A stretch of 64,000 bases of DNA from positions 992,001 to 1,056,000 of the forward strand of contig NZ_NERW01000002.1 of assembly GCF_003063505.1 (NCBI RefSeq), written 5' to 3'. Within the stretch, counting starts at the first letter, position 1. The number at the start of each line of letters is the position of its first letter. Below, one piece after another: positions 34,859 through 43,396 of the stretch. A program made the position numbers and the translations under genes. The stretch is from Limnohabitans sp. T6-20 (GTDB lineage Bacteria; Pseudomonadota; Gammaproteobacteria; Burkholderiales; Burkholderiaceae_C). The notes beneath the pieces are model-generated. The model ran no database searches and had not been told where the DNA came from. It saw nothing but the letters and a program-made list of their open reading frames with translations.

Positions 34859-34899
34859 CAACCCCGTTCTGGAAGGGGTTTGGCTGAAAGGCCAAACCC
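34859..34899 (-). terminator. Two overlapping hairpins downstream of rluD
   Basis: On the minus strand, a 9-bp stem (34891-34899 with 34876-34884, GGTTTGGC type) is followed by an alternative 6-bp stem (AACCCC/GGGGTT, 34875-34880 with 34859-34864) and then GTTTCTT. They share the GGGGTTT segment, so only one can form at a time. Likely the rluD transcription end, in the 142-bp gap before scpB. Confidence 0.5.
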
Positions 34900-34927
34900 T
34901 GGATGCGCTCAAACCAGCGAATCTGGC

Positions 34928-35929
34928 TCAAGCTCCCTGAGTGGGCAGATTGTAGCCGAGGCCCCAAACCGCCAAGGCATCGGCCATGTCTGCGGGCAAG
35001 GCAGACCTGAGATCAATCGACTGCCCGGTGATGGGGTGGACAAAAGCCAAGTGCCAGGCATGCAAGGCCTGGCGTTCAATGCCTGCTGCCTTGGCCCCTC
35101 CGTAAACAGCATCCGCCAGCAAGGGATGCCCGATGTGGGCCATGTGAACCCGAATCTGGTGGGTGCGGCCGGTGTGCAGCGTGCACTGCACCAGGCAACC
35201 CAGGTGGTTTTGGTCCAGCACCTCGATCGTGGTGGCGGCTGTTTTGCCCGACTGGTAAGTCAAATCCACCACCGCCATGCGCAAACGGTTGGCCGGGTCA
35301 CGGCCAATGGCGGCCTCTACCTTGGTTGGCGACGGCGCAGTCCAGGGCTTGTGGGCGATGGCCAGGTACTGGCGATGCACATCACGCGCCGCAATTTGCT
35401 GAACCAAAGCGTCCATGGCCTGGCGGGTTCGTGCAACCACCATCAAACCACTGGTGTCTTTGTCCAGGCGGTGGACAATGCCTGCCCGGGGCACATCGGA
35501 TGCCAGCGGGTCAAGGGCCAACAGCCCATTCAGCAAGGTGCCGCGCCAGTTGCCCGGGGCCGGATGCACGACCAAACCCGCTGGCTTGTTGATCACGCGC
35601 AAATGCGCGTCTTCGTAAACCACATCGATCGGCATCTCTTCAGGCACAAAAGCCTGTGACTGCGGCGTAGCGCGCAGCGTGACCTCGACCCGGTGCCCCA
35701 AGCGGACTTTGGTTGACACCTTGGTCACGACACGCCCATCGATCAGGGCATCGCCCTGCTCGATCAGCTGCTGCAAATAGCTGCGCGAGAACTCCGGCAC
35801 CATTTGCGCCAAAGCGCGGTCCAGACGCTGCCCATGCAGCGCCATCGGCACCTGCGTTGTGCGCACCTCTTCGTCCGACGCTTCCAGCGCACGTTCGCCA
35901 TCCTCCATCAAGGCGGTGGCTTCTTCCAT
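34928..35929 (-). CDS. rluD: 23S rRNA pseudouridine(1911/1915/1917) synthase
   Basis: RluA-family enzyme modifying helix 69 of 23S rRNA. The 333-residue protein begins with an acidic segment, then an S4 domain (about 30-90), and the catalytic aspartate D156 in GIVHRLDKDTSGLMV. HTGRTHQIRVHMAHIGHPLLAD follows in the core. The ATG at 35929 is chosen; the frame is open to 36067, but that part overlaps bamD and is not family-like. Divergent from bamD by 52 bp, as commonly found. Confidence 0.93.
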   Translation of the reverse strand: MEEATALMEDGERALEASDEEVRTTQVPMALHGQRLDRALAQMVPEFSRSYLQQLIEQGDALIDGRVVTKVSTKVRLGHRVEVTLRATPQSQAFVPEEMPIDVVYEDAHLRVINKPAGLVVHPAPGNWRGTLLNGLLALDPLASDVPRAGIVHRLDKDTSGLMVVARTRQAMDALVQQIAARDVHRQYLAIAHKPWTAPSPTKVEAAIGRDPANRLRMAVVDLTYQSGKTAATTIEVLDQNHLGCLVQCTLHTGRTHQIRVHMAHIGHPLLADAVYGGAKAAGIERQALHAWHLAFVHPITGQSIDLRSALPADMADALAVWGLGYNLPTQGA

Positions 35930-35944
35930 TTCGGGGTCGGTCGA

Positions 35945-35950
35945 TATAAT
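35945..35950 (+). promoter_or_regulatory. Likely bamD -10 element
   Basis: A consensus TATAAT, 32 bases before the bamD ATG, in the 52-bp rluD-bamD gap. The best -35 at 17-18 bases spacing is the weak TTCTTC at 35921-35926, inside the rluD coding start. The near-symmetric AT core could also serve rluD. Confidence 0.5.
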
Positions 35951-35981
35951 CAAGGGGTTCAACAGTACAAGGGTGTCACAG

Positions 35982-36788
35982 ATGCGAAGCTTCAGATTAT
36001 CGATGGTTCCAGGTGGCCTGGTTTTGGCCGTCGGCCTGTTTCTGTCGGGCTGCGCCAACACCCCCAAAGATGTGACCGCTGGCTGGACACCCGAAAAAAT
36101 CTACGCAGAGGCCAGAGATGAAGCCAATGCCGGGGCCTGGGACAAAGCCATCGGTTTCTATGAAAAGCTGGAAGGCCGCGCTGCAGGCACCGTTCTGGCG
36201 CAACAAGCCCAGATCGACAAGGCTTACGCCCAATACAAAACCGGCGACAAAATCCAGGCCATTGCCACCCTGGACCGCTTTATCCGCCTGCACCCCGCCA
36301 GTCCTGCTTTGGACTACGCGATCTACCTCAAAGGTCTGGTCAACTTCAACGACAACTTGGGCATGTTCTCGTTCCTGACCAAGCAAGACTTGTCTGAACG
36401 TGACCAAAAAGCCGCCAAAGACTCTTACGAATCCTTCAAAGAGTTGACCACGCGCTTTCCCACCTCCAAATACGCCCCCGAAGCACGCCAACGCATGCTG
36501 CACATCGTCAACGCCTTGGCCGCTTACGAAGTCCATGTGGCACGCTACTACGCCAGCCGTGGTGCCCATGTTGCTGCCGTGAACCGGGCACAGCAAGCCA
36601 TCGCTGAATACCCGGGTGTGCCAGCCGTCGAAGAGGCGCTGGGCATTTTGGTGAGCTCTTATGACGCCATGGGCATGAGCGCCTTGCGCGATGACGCCAA
36701 GCGTGTGCTGGAGAAAAACTTCCCCCAGTCGGATTACCTCAAGGCCGAAGGGGTCAAGAAGTCGTCGAGCTGGTGGCGTCTGTGGTGA
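35982..36788 (+). CDS. bamD: Outer membrane protein assembly factor BamD
   Basis: Essential TPR lipoprotein of the BAM complex. The 268-residue protein has a signal peptide ending in LSGC (lipidated C24), followed by TPR helices such as AQIDKAYAQYKTGDKIQAIA and LDRFIRLHPASP. The ATG at 35982 gives a normal lipoprotein signal; the open frame starting at 35859 does not. The last 35 bases overlap the 3' end of dinG on the opposite strand. Confidence 0.95.
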   Translation: MRSFRLSMVPGGLVLAVGLFLSGCANTPKDVTAGWTPEKIYAEARDEANAGAWDKAIGFYEKLEGRAAGTVLAQQAQIDKAYAQYKTGDKIQAIATLDRFIRLHPASPALDYAIYLKGLVNFNDNLGMFSFLTKQDLSERDQKAAKDSYESFKELTTRFPTSKYAPEARQRMLHIVNALAAYEVHVARYYASRGAHVAAVNRAQQAIAEYPGVPAVEEALGILVSSYDAMGMSALRDDAKRVLEKNFPQSDYLKAEGVKKSSSWWRLW

Positions 36789-38871
36789 GTTGACGCAAAG
36801 TCGATAAAAACTCGGGATGCCCGTTCAGGCGGCGCATCTCCGGCAACCCCCGAATCAACCGGCGACCGTAAGACATGGTGGCCAAGCGCGTGTCACACAC
36901 CACCAACACGCCACTGTCGGTTTCACTGCGAATCAATCGCCCCGCCCCTTGCTTGAGCGCCACGGCGGCTTCTGGCAAAGCGTGGTCGGCAAACGCGCTG
37001 CGCCCCTCCCGCGTGATGCGCTGACTTCTCGCTTCAAAAAGCGGATCGCCAGGCGGTGGAAACGGCAACTTGTCAATGACCACCAACTGCAGCGCGTTGC
37101 CGGGGACATCAAAGCCCTCCCAAAACGAAGCCGAAGCGACCAGCACACACCCAGCACGGCCGTCTCCTGCACCTTCCCTGAAGCGCTCCATCAAACGCCG
37201 TTTGGGGCTTTGCCCCTGCACCAGAACTTCCACATTCGCTGCGGGGTCCAGGCGGGTCTGCAAATATTCACCGATGCTGCGCATCGCATTCAGCGTGGTC
37301 GTGAGCACCAGCGTCCGCCCGCCCAGCAACTCGACGGCCTCGACCACCAACTGCGCCACATGGCCCGCATGACCCGGGTCACCGGGCTTGGGCAAATGCT
37401 CGGGCACATACAAAGCCGCTTGCCTGGCATAGTCAAACGGACTGGTGACTTGCATCACTTGCGCCGAAGTCAGGCCACAAGGTTCGGTGAACCAGCGCAA
37501 CGTGGGCTCATCCCCCAAGGTGGCTGAAGTGAACACCCAGGCGCGTTGCCCGACGCCGCCAGCCGCGCCCAAGGCCTGCGGCGCACCGTCTCGACAGGGG
37601 TCTCCGGCCATCAAGGCCTGAATCGATTCCGGGTTGGAGGGGTCTTCGTCGTCCAACGCCAATGGCGCTTGCACCGATTTGGTCAAAGCAGAGAACGCCT
37701 GCGCAATGTCCAGGGGCGACTCCACCAAACGCAGTTGCGCACTGACTTCCGCCCAGCGCACACCCTCGGGGTCCGGGGCATTCGAGAACAAGGCGGCCTT
37801 TTGTCCCAGCTCACGCGCACGCTCAAACAGCCGCTGAAAATCAGGGGCCAACTCGACCACGGTCTCCAGACCGCTTTGCGTTTGCTCCAAAGCCTGCACC
37901 AGGTTTTGCAGCGCTGGCGTCCATTCGGCGGATTCCACGCCTTCGGGCACGGCGTCGGTCCAGCGCAAACGCACAGAACCCCGGTGCATACCCGCGGCCA
38001 GTCGCAGGTCACGGGACGATTTTTCCAATCGGTCGGTCAGGGCATGCCAATCCACCAGGCCGCGCGCCAACTGCAAACCCGTGGCCAGCACATCGCGCGA
38101 CAACTCCAGCAACTGGACCGTAGACAGCTGCTGCCCCAAAAAATTCACACCGATTTCGTTGAGCTGGTGCGCTTCGTCAAACACCGTGACACGCACCGTG
38201 GGGAGCAATTCGGCCACGCCCGATTCACGCACGGCCATGTCCGCAAAAAACAGATGGTGATTGATGACCACCACATCGGAAGCCATGGCCTCTTTGCGCG
38301 CCAGGTTCACATGGCAAGCCCGGTAACGTGGGCAGCTGGAGCCCAGACAATTGTCACGCGTCGATGTAACCAAGGGCCACAAGGACGAACGTTCATCCAG
38401 ACCCGAGAGCTCGGCCATGTCGCCCGTGCGGGTGGCTTGCGACCAAGTTTCAATTTTGGCCAACGCACGCTGCGCACCGGGCTGAGCGGCTTCGGCACTG
38501 TGGCGCGCTTGCTCCATGCGGTGCAAACACAGGTAATTGGATCGCCCTTTGAGCAAGGCCACCCGAATGGGCAAGCCCAACACCTCGACCAGGCGCGGGA
38601 TGTCACGGGAAAACAATTGGTCTTGCAGCGCCTTGGTGGCGGTGGACACCAGCGCCCGCTGGCCGCTGAGCAACACAGGCACCAGGTAAGCATAGGTTTT
38701 GCCGACCCCCGTGCCGGCTTCGACCACCAACTGGCCACCCTGCTCCAGCGTCTGGCAAACCGCCATGGCCATGTCGGTCTGCCCTGCCCGAGGCTGAAAC
38801 CCTGGCACCGCCTGCGCCAGGCTGCCGTGACTGGACAGCGTCTCGGCAACGCGCTGCACAAGCAAGCTCAA
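36754..38871 (-). CDS. dinG: ATP-dependent DNA helicase, DinG/YoaA (XPD-like) family
   Basis: Superfamily 2 iron-sulfur helicase that unwinds damaged or structured DNA. The protein (705 residues) has Walker A EAGTGVGKT at residues 51-59, four cluster cysteines C115, C175, C180 and C186, DEAH at 232-235, and C-terminal motifs including RLIRSETDSGVLVVCDTR. The TTG at 38871 overlaps the upstream stop (TTGA) and has GGAG five bases before it, so I prefer it to the GTG at 38898, which would add nine residues. It overlaps the convergent bamD by 35 bp. Confidence 0.9.
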   Translation of the reverse strand: MSLLVQRVAETLSSHGSLAQAVPGFQPRAGQTDMAMAVCQTLEQGGQLVVEAGTGVGKTYAYLVPVLLSGQRALVSTATKALQDQLFSRDIPRLVEVLGLPIRVALLKGRSNYLCLHRMEQARHSAEAAQPGAQRALAKIETWSQATRTGDMAELSGLDERSSLWPLVTSTRDNCLGSSCPRYRACHVNLARKEAMASDVVVINHHLFFADMAVRESGVAELLPTVRVTVFDEAHQLNEIGVNFLGQQLSTVQLLELSRDVLATGLQLARGLVDWHALTDRLEKSSRDLRLAAGMHRGSVRLRWTDAVPEGVESAEWTPALQNLVQALEQTQSGLETVVELAPDFQRLFERARELGQKAALFSNAPDPEGVRWAEVSAQLRLVESPLDIAQAFSALTKSVQAPLALDDEDPSNPESIQALMAGDPCRDGAPQALGAAGGVGQRAWVFTSATLGDEPTLRWFTEPCGLTSAQVMQVTSPFDYARQAALYVPEHLPKPGDPGHAGHVAQLVVEAVELLGGRTLVLTTTLNAMRSIGEYLQTRLDPAANVEVLVQGQSPKRRLMERFREGAGDGRAGCVLVASASFWEGFDVPGNALQLVVIDKLPFPPPGDPLFEARSQRITREGRSAFADHALPEAAVALKQGAGRLIRSETDSGVLVVCDTRLATMSYGRRLIRGLPEMRRLNGHPEFLSTLRQLTTDATSSTTS

Positions 38872-39086
38872 GCGGGCTCCTTGGGGTCGAGCATCCACTG
38901 CAACTGGGTCATCTGATCGCGCAAAGCCAAGCGGCGCTTTTTAAGGCGTCTCAACAGCAATTCGTCTAGGTTCTGAGGCGCAAGCGACGCCTGATCGATC
39001 AAGGCGTCGAGGTCAGCATGCGCCATCTGCCATTCGATCAATTGCCGCTGCGGGGAACGAAGGTCTTCGGCGTTGTCGTCCATCAT
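38868..39086 (-). CDS. DUF465/YdcH family protein
   Basis: A 72-residue, highly charged helical protein of the YdcH type. It has a LRRLKKRRLALRDQM segment, the core of the family. It starts with ATG at 39086, overlapping the stop of the preceding gene (ATGA), and its own stop overlaps the dinG start. Function is unknown in the family. Confidence 0.8.
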   Translation of the reverse strand: MMDDNAEDLRSPQRQLIEWQMAHADLDALIDQASLAPQNLDELLLRRLKKRRLALRDQMTQLQWMLDPKEPA

Positions 39087-39421
39087 GGTCGGCTGCGGTT
39101 TTCTGGCTGCTTGCCTTCGAGTCGCAAAGTGCGCTGCTCGGTTCGCCACTGGCGTTCTTGTGCGTTCAAGAGCAGGTCTCGCTGACGCAAAGGCTCAAGG
39201 GCTGCACGTCGGTGTTGGCGCGCTTCACGTAAGCAGGCGTTGACCGCAAACTTTTGCCAGCAAGCTTTCGCCTCTTCCTGATAAACAGCCATGACCCCGT
39301 CACGCTCGCTGGCAATGGCGTCGCGTTGAACACGGATAAATTCCGGCTCGCCCACCAAAGACTGCGCGCTCAGCCCGCTGGTGCTCAATGCGGCCAAGAC
39401 CGCTAAAAGGGAACGTTTCAT
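39083..39421 (-). CDS. Putative periplasmic protein of unknown function
   Basis: A 112-residue protein with a clear signal peptide (MKRSLLAVLAALSTSGLSAQ), then a charged helical region with two cysteines about nine residues apart (ACWQ and NACL), which may form a disulfide. I do not recognise a domain. It is translationally coupled with zapE (ATGA at 39418-39421) and with the DUF465 gene after it, so these three and dinG form one run of overlapping genes. Confidence 0.7.
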   Translation of the reverse strand: MKRSLLAVLAALSTSGLSAQSLVGEPEFIRVQRDAIASERDGVMAVYQEEAKACWQKFAVNACLREARQHRRAALEPLRQRDLLLNAQERQWRTEQRTLRLEGKQPENRSRP

Positions 39422-40515
39422 GTGATGTGCGTGTCCACTGTGCGGTGCTCCAGCGCCAAAAATTCGCTGGACTGCATCTCGTGCAGGCGCGAGACCGTGC
39501 GCGGAAACTCGTGCGACATGGGGCCGGAGGTGTACAAGGCCTCGGGCGCGACAGCGGCCGACATGATCAGCTTGACACGGCGGTCATACAGCACATCGAT
39601 CAGCCAAGTGAAACGACGCGCCTCGGACGCCATGCTCACAGGCATGTGCGGCACATTGCTCAGCAGCACCGTGTGGTACTGCGTGGCGATTTCAAGGTAA
39701 TCGTTTTGCGAACGCGGACCGCCGCAAATGGCCTTGAAGTCAAACCACACCACATCGCCCGCACGTCGTTTGGCATGGATTTGTCGCGCTTCAATTTGCA
39801 GCACCGGGTCTTCGTCCGGGCCGGTGGCCAGGCGGTCGAAGGCGTCGTTCATCTCGCGGTCTGCCTGCTCGCCCAGCGGCGAGTGGTAGAGCTTGACCAT
39901 CTCCAGGGTGCGGCGGCGGTAGTCGGTGCCGTTGTCCACATTGAGCACCTGCATGCGCTCGTTGAGCAAGGCGATGGCGGGCAGGATGCGGTCGCGGTGC
40001 AGGCCGTCCGGGTACAGGCCATTGGGCTCGAAGTTGGAAGTTGTAACGAAGCCCACGCCGTTGTCAAACAGCGCCACCAGCAGGCGGTGCAGGATCATCG
40101 CATCGGTGATGTCGGCCACATGGAATTCGTCAAAGCAGATCAAGCGGTAGCGCTTGGCCATGCGTTTGCCCAGCTCGTCCAGCGGGTTCACCGTGCCCTG
40201 GATGGCGGTGAGTTCGCGGTGCACTTCGCGCATGAACTCGTGAAAGTGCAAACGGGTCTTGCGCTCGATGGGAACGGCTGCAAAAAAGCAGTCCATCAAG
40301 AAGCTTTTGCCGCGCCCCACACCGCCAAACATGTACACCCCTTTGGGGATGGCGGGACGGCTCAGGAATTTACCCAGCACGCCGGAGCGTTTGGACTTGT
40401 ACGCAGCCCACTCGCTGGCGCAGCGCTCCAACGCCTCAATGGCGCGCAACTGCGCGGGATCGCTTTGGTAACCACGCTTTAAGAGTTCTTCTTCGTAAAC
40501 GGCACGAACGGACAT
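39418..40515 (-). CDS. zapE: Cell division protein ZapE (AFG1-like ATPase)
   Basis: AAA+-like ATPase that associates with the Z ring in E. coli. The 365-residue protein has Walker A GGVGRGKS at residues 64-71, Walker B LICFDEFHVADITDA, and the HFHEFMREVH segment typical of AFG1. Length is normal for the family. It is downstream of the lpdA terminator on the same strand, so it probably has its own promoter in the 113-bp gap. Confidence 0.92.
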   Translation of the reverse strand: MSVRAVYEEELLKRGYQSDPAQLRAIEALERCASEWAAYKSKRSGVLGKFLSRPAIPKGVYMFGGVGRGKSFLMDCFFAAVPIERKTRLHFHEFMREVHRELTAIQGTVNPLDELGKRMAKRYRLICFDEFHVADITDAMILHRLLVALFDNGVGFVTTSNFEPNGLYPDGLHRDRILPAIALLNERMQVLNVDNGTDYRRRTLEMVKLYHSPLGEQADREMNDAFDRLATGPDEDPVLQIEARQIHAKRRAGDVVWFDFKAICGGPRSQNDYLEIATQYHTVLLSNVPHMPVSMASEARRFTWLIDVLYDRRVKLIMSAAVAPEALYTSGPMSHEFPRTVSRLHEMQSSEFLALEHRTVDTHIT

Positions 40516-40541
40516 GGGTGGCTTGCTCTTCGATTCAAAAC

Positions 40542-40567
40542 AAAACCCGGGACAAAGCCCGGGTTTT
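40542..40567 (-). terminator. Intrinsic terminator after lpdA
   Basis: A perfect 10-bp stem (AAAACCCGGG at 40542-40551 with CCCGGGTTTT at 40558-40567) and a six-base loop. On the minus strand the 3' arm runs into TTTTGTTTTG. This ends the sucA-sucB-lpdA operon before zapE. Confidence 0.85.
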
Positions 40568-40628
40568 CAGGGATGCAATAACTTTAACCCAACTCACCGC
40601 CAACCGCAGTCAGCGACGGGTCAAGGGC

Positions 40629-42056
40629 TTAGAAGTTCAACGTGCGTTTGTCCACGGCCAAAGCGGCTTCTTTCGTCGCCTCGCTCAAGGATGGGTGCGC
40701 ATGGCAAATGCGTGCGATGTCTTCGGCAGAAGCCTTGAATTCCATCGCCACCACAGCTTCCGAGATCAACTCGGACACCTGTGGGCCCACCATGTGCACG
40801 CCCAGGATTTCGTCGGTCGTGGCATCGGCCAAAAACTTCACCATGCCGGTGGTGTCGCCCAAAGCGCGTGCACGGCCGTTCGCGAGGAACGGGAATGTGC
40901 CGGCTTTGTATGCCACGCCGTCGGCTTTGAGTTGCTGCTCTGTGCGGCCGACCCAAGCGATTTCGGGGCTGGTGTAGATGACCCAGGGAATGGTGTTGAA
41001 GTTGACGTGACCGTGTTGGCCCGCAATGCGCTCGGCCACGGCAACGCCCTCTTCTTCGGCTTTGTGCGCGAGCATCGGGCCACGCACCACGTCGCCCACC
41101 GCCCACACGCCGGGCAGGTTGGTTTTGCAATCGCCGTCCACGACGATGGCGCCGCGCTCGTCCAGTTGCAGGCCCACAGCTTCGGTGTTGAGGCCAATGG
41201 TGTTGGGCACGCGGCCGATTGAAATGATCAGCTTGTCAGCGTCCAGCACAATGGCTTCGCCTTTGGCGTTGGTGTAGTTGACGGTGACGTCCTTCTTGCC
41301 GTTGACGATCTCGCCGACTTTCACGCCGAGTTCGATCTTCAGGCCTTGCTTGTCGAAAGCCTTCTTGGCTTCTTTGGCGATTTGCTCGTCCACCGCGCCC
41401 AGGAAAGTCGGCAGACCTTCGAGGATGGTGACTTCAGCGCCCAGACGACGCCAGACCGAGCCCATTTCCAGGCCGATCACGCCGGAGCCGATCAGGGCCA
41501 GCTTTTTCGGCACGGTGCCCAGACGCAAAGCGCCGTCGTTGGACAACACGTTGACTTCGTCAAATGCTGTGCCGGGCAAAGCGCGGGCGTTGGAGCCGGT
41601 GGCGATGATGACTTGCTTGGCCGTGATGGCCTCTTCGGTCTTGCCTGCCACGTTGATGGTGTAGCCGCCTTCAGCTTGGCCGGCAAAGCTGCCACGGCCA
41701 TGGAAGAAAGTGACCTTGTTTTTCTTCAACAGGTACAAGATGCCGTCGTTGTTTTGCTTCACAACGCTGTCCTTGCGGGCAACCATCTTGGCCACGTCCA
41801 TCTTCACGTCCTTGGCCGTGATGCCGTGGTCTGCAAAGTGGTGGTTGGCATGCTCAAAGTGTTCGCTGGACTGCAGCAAAGCCTTGGACGGGATGCAACC
41901 CACATTGGTGCAAGTGCCGCCGGGCGCTGGGCCACCGGCTGCGTTTTTCCATTCATCGATACAGGCGACCTGGAAACCGAGTTGTGCAGCGCGAATGGCT
42001 GCGATGTAGCCACCGGGGCCACCGCCGATGACGACGACGTCGAATTGTTTGCTCAT
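40629..42056 (-). CDS. lpdA: Dihydrolipoyl dehydrogenase (E3)
   Basis: FAD-dependent E3 that reoxidises the lipoyl groups of the 2-oxo acid dehydrogenases. The 475-residue protein has the dinucleotide motif [14 protein letters not shown] near residues 7-20, redox cysteines C49 and C54 ([15 protein letters not shown]) and the C-terminal [13 protein letters not shown] active-site block. The ATG at 42056 gives the normal [12 protein letters not shown] start. It is the third gene of the 2-oxoglutarate dehydrogenase cluster. Confidence 0.96.
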   Translation of the reverse strand: MSKQFDVVVIGGGPGGYIAAIRAAQLGFQVACIDEWKNAAGGPAPGGTCTNVGCIPSKALLQSSEHFEHANHHFADHGITAKDVKMDVAKMVARKDSVVKQNNDGILYLLKKNKVTFFHGRGSFAGQAEGGYTINVAGKTEEAITAKQVIIATGSNARALPGTAFDEVNVLSNDGALRLGTVPKKLALIGSGVIGLEMGSVWRRLGAEVTILEGLPTFLGAVDEQIAKEAKKAFDKQGLKIELGVKVGEIVNGKKDVTVNYTNAKGEAIVLDADKLIISIGRVPNTIGLNTEAVGLQLDERGAIVVDGDCKTNLPGVWAVGDVVRGPMLAHKAEEEGVAVAERIAGQHGHVNFNTIPWVIYTSPEIAWVGRTEQQLKADGVAYKAGTFPFLANGRARALGDTTGMVKFLADATTDEILGVHMVGPQVSELISEAVVAMEFKASAEDIARICHAHPSLSEATKEAALAVDKRTLNF

Positions 42057-42075
42057 GGTGTTTGTCTTCAGGATG

Positions 42076-42099
42076 AAAAACGCCCCCTGGACAGGGGGC
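42076..42099 (-). terminator. Intrinsic terminator-like hairpin between sucB and lpdA
   Basis: A GC-rich 7-bp stem (42082-42088 with 42093-42099, GCCCCCT type) with a four-base loop, followed on the minus strand by G then TTTTT. It lies in the 60-bp gap within the operon, so it may lower lpdA expression relative to sucAB rather than fully stop it. Confidence 0.7.
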
Positions 42100-42116
42100 A
42101 TTCAAAACAAGGGGAT

Positions 42117-43352
42117 TTAGATGTCGAACAGCAAGCGGGCTGGATCTTCCAGCGCTTCCTTCATGGCCACCAGGCCCAAAACAGCTTCACGGCCGTCAAT
42201 GATGCGGTGGTCATACGACATGGCGAAGTAGTTCATGGGGCGAACCACGACTTGGCCGTTTTCCACCATGGCGCGGTCTTTGGTCGCGTGCACGCCCAGG
42301 ATCGCGGATTGTGGTGGGTTGATGATGGGGGTGGACATCATCGAGCCGAAGGTGCCGCCGTTGGAGATCGAGAAGGTACCGCCTGTCATCTCTTCGATGC
42401 CCAGCTTGCCGTCACGGGCCTTGACGCCGAATTCAGCAATCTTCTTCTCGATGTCGGCAAAGCTCATCTGGTCAGCGTTGCGCAAAATGGGCACCACCAA
42501 ACCGCGCGGGGAACCGACAGCGATGCCGATGTCGAAGTAGCCGTGGTACACGATGTCGTTGCCGTCGACCGAAGCGTTGAGCACAGGGAATTTCTTCAGG
42601 GCGTGCACAGCGGCCTTGACGAAGAAGCTCATGAAACCGAGCTTCACGCCGTGCTCCTTCTCGAAACGCTCTTGCATGCGCTTGCGCATGTCCATGACCG
42701 GGGCCATGTTGATTTCGTTGAAGGTGGTCAGGATGGCGTTGGTCGATTGCGACTGCAGCAGACGCTCGGCCACGCGGGCACGCAGACGGGTCATGGGCAC
42801 GCGCTGCTCTGGGCGGTCGCCCAAAGCCACGGCAGGTGCCGACACTTGAGGCAAGGTCTTGGCTGGTACGCCAGTAGGAATGACAGCAGCCGTGGACTTG
42901 ACGCCACCGGCCACAGCGGACAGCACATCACCTTTGGTGACGCGGCCATCTTTGCCTGTGCCAGACACCGAGCCAGCGGCCAGGCTGTTGTCGGCCATCA
43001 ACTTAGCGGCGGCGGGCATGGCCACGCCCGCTTTGCTCGCCGAAGCGGCTGCGGCAGGGGCAGCAGCGGCTGCGGGTGCAGCAGCAGGTGCGGCCACAGC
43101 ACCGGCTTTGCCTTCGGTGTCGATGCGGGCGATCAACTGTTCGGCCGCCACGGTGCCGCCATCGGCGACCAGGATTTCGGTGATCACGCCTGCCGCAGGT
43201 GCGGGCACTTCGAGCACGACTTTGTCGGTTTCGATTTCGATCAGGATTTCGTCAGCAGCGACAGCTTCGCCCACTTTCTTTTTCCACTGCAGCATGGTGG
43301 CTTCGGCCACGGACTCGGACAGTTGGGGGACTTTGACTTCTACGATAGCCAT
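42117..43352 (-). CDS. sucB: Dihydrolipoyllysine succinyltransferase (E2) of 2-oxoglutarate dehydrogenase
   Basis: E2 core enzyme. The 411-residue protein has one lipoyl domain with the lipoylated K44 ([10 protein letters not shown]), an Ala-rich linker, a peripheral subunit-binding domain near residues 120-160 (AAAKLMADN then VTKGDVL), and the catalytic domain with [13 protein letters not shown]. It lies 44 bases after sucA. Confidence 0.96.
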   Translation of the reverse strand: MAIVEVKVPQLSESVAEATMLQWKKKVGEAVAADEILIEIETDKVVLEVPAPAAGVITEILVADGGTVAAEQLIARIDTEGKAGAVAAPAAAPAAAAAPAAAASASKAGVAMPAAAKLMADNSLAAGSVSGTGKDGRVTKGDVLSAVAGGVKSTAAVIPTGVPAKTLPQVSAPAVALGDRPEQRVPMTRLRARVAERLLQSQSTNAILTTFNEINMAPVMDMRKRMQERFEKEHGVKLGFMSFFVKAAVHALKKFPVLNASVDGNDIVYHGYFDIGIAVGSPRGLVVPILRNADQMSFADIEKKIAEFGVKARDGKLGIEEMTGGTFSISNGGTFGSMMSTPIINPPQSAILGVHATKDRAMVENGQVVVRPMNYFAMSYDHRIIDGREAVLGLVAMKEALEDPARLLFDI

Positions 43353-43396
43353 TTTGAATTCTCTTTAAAAGTTAAACGCAAGGTTGTTCTGGAAAA

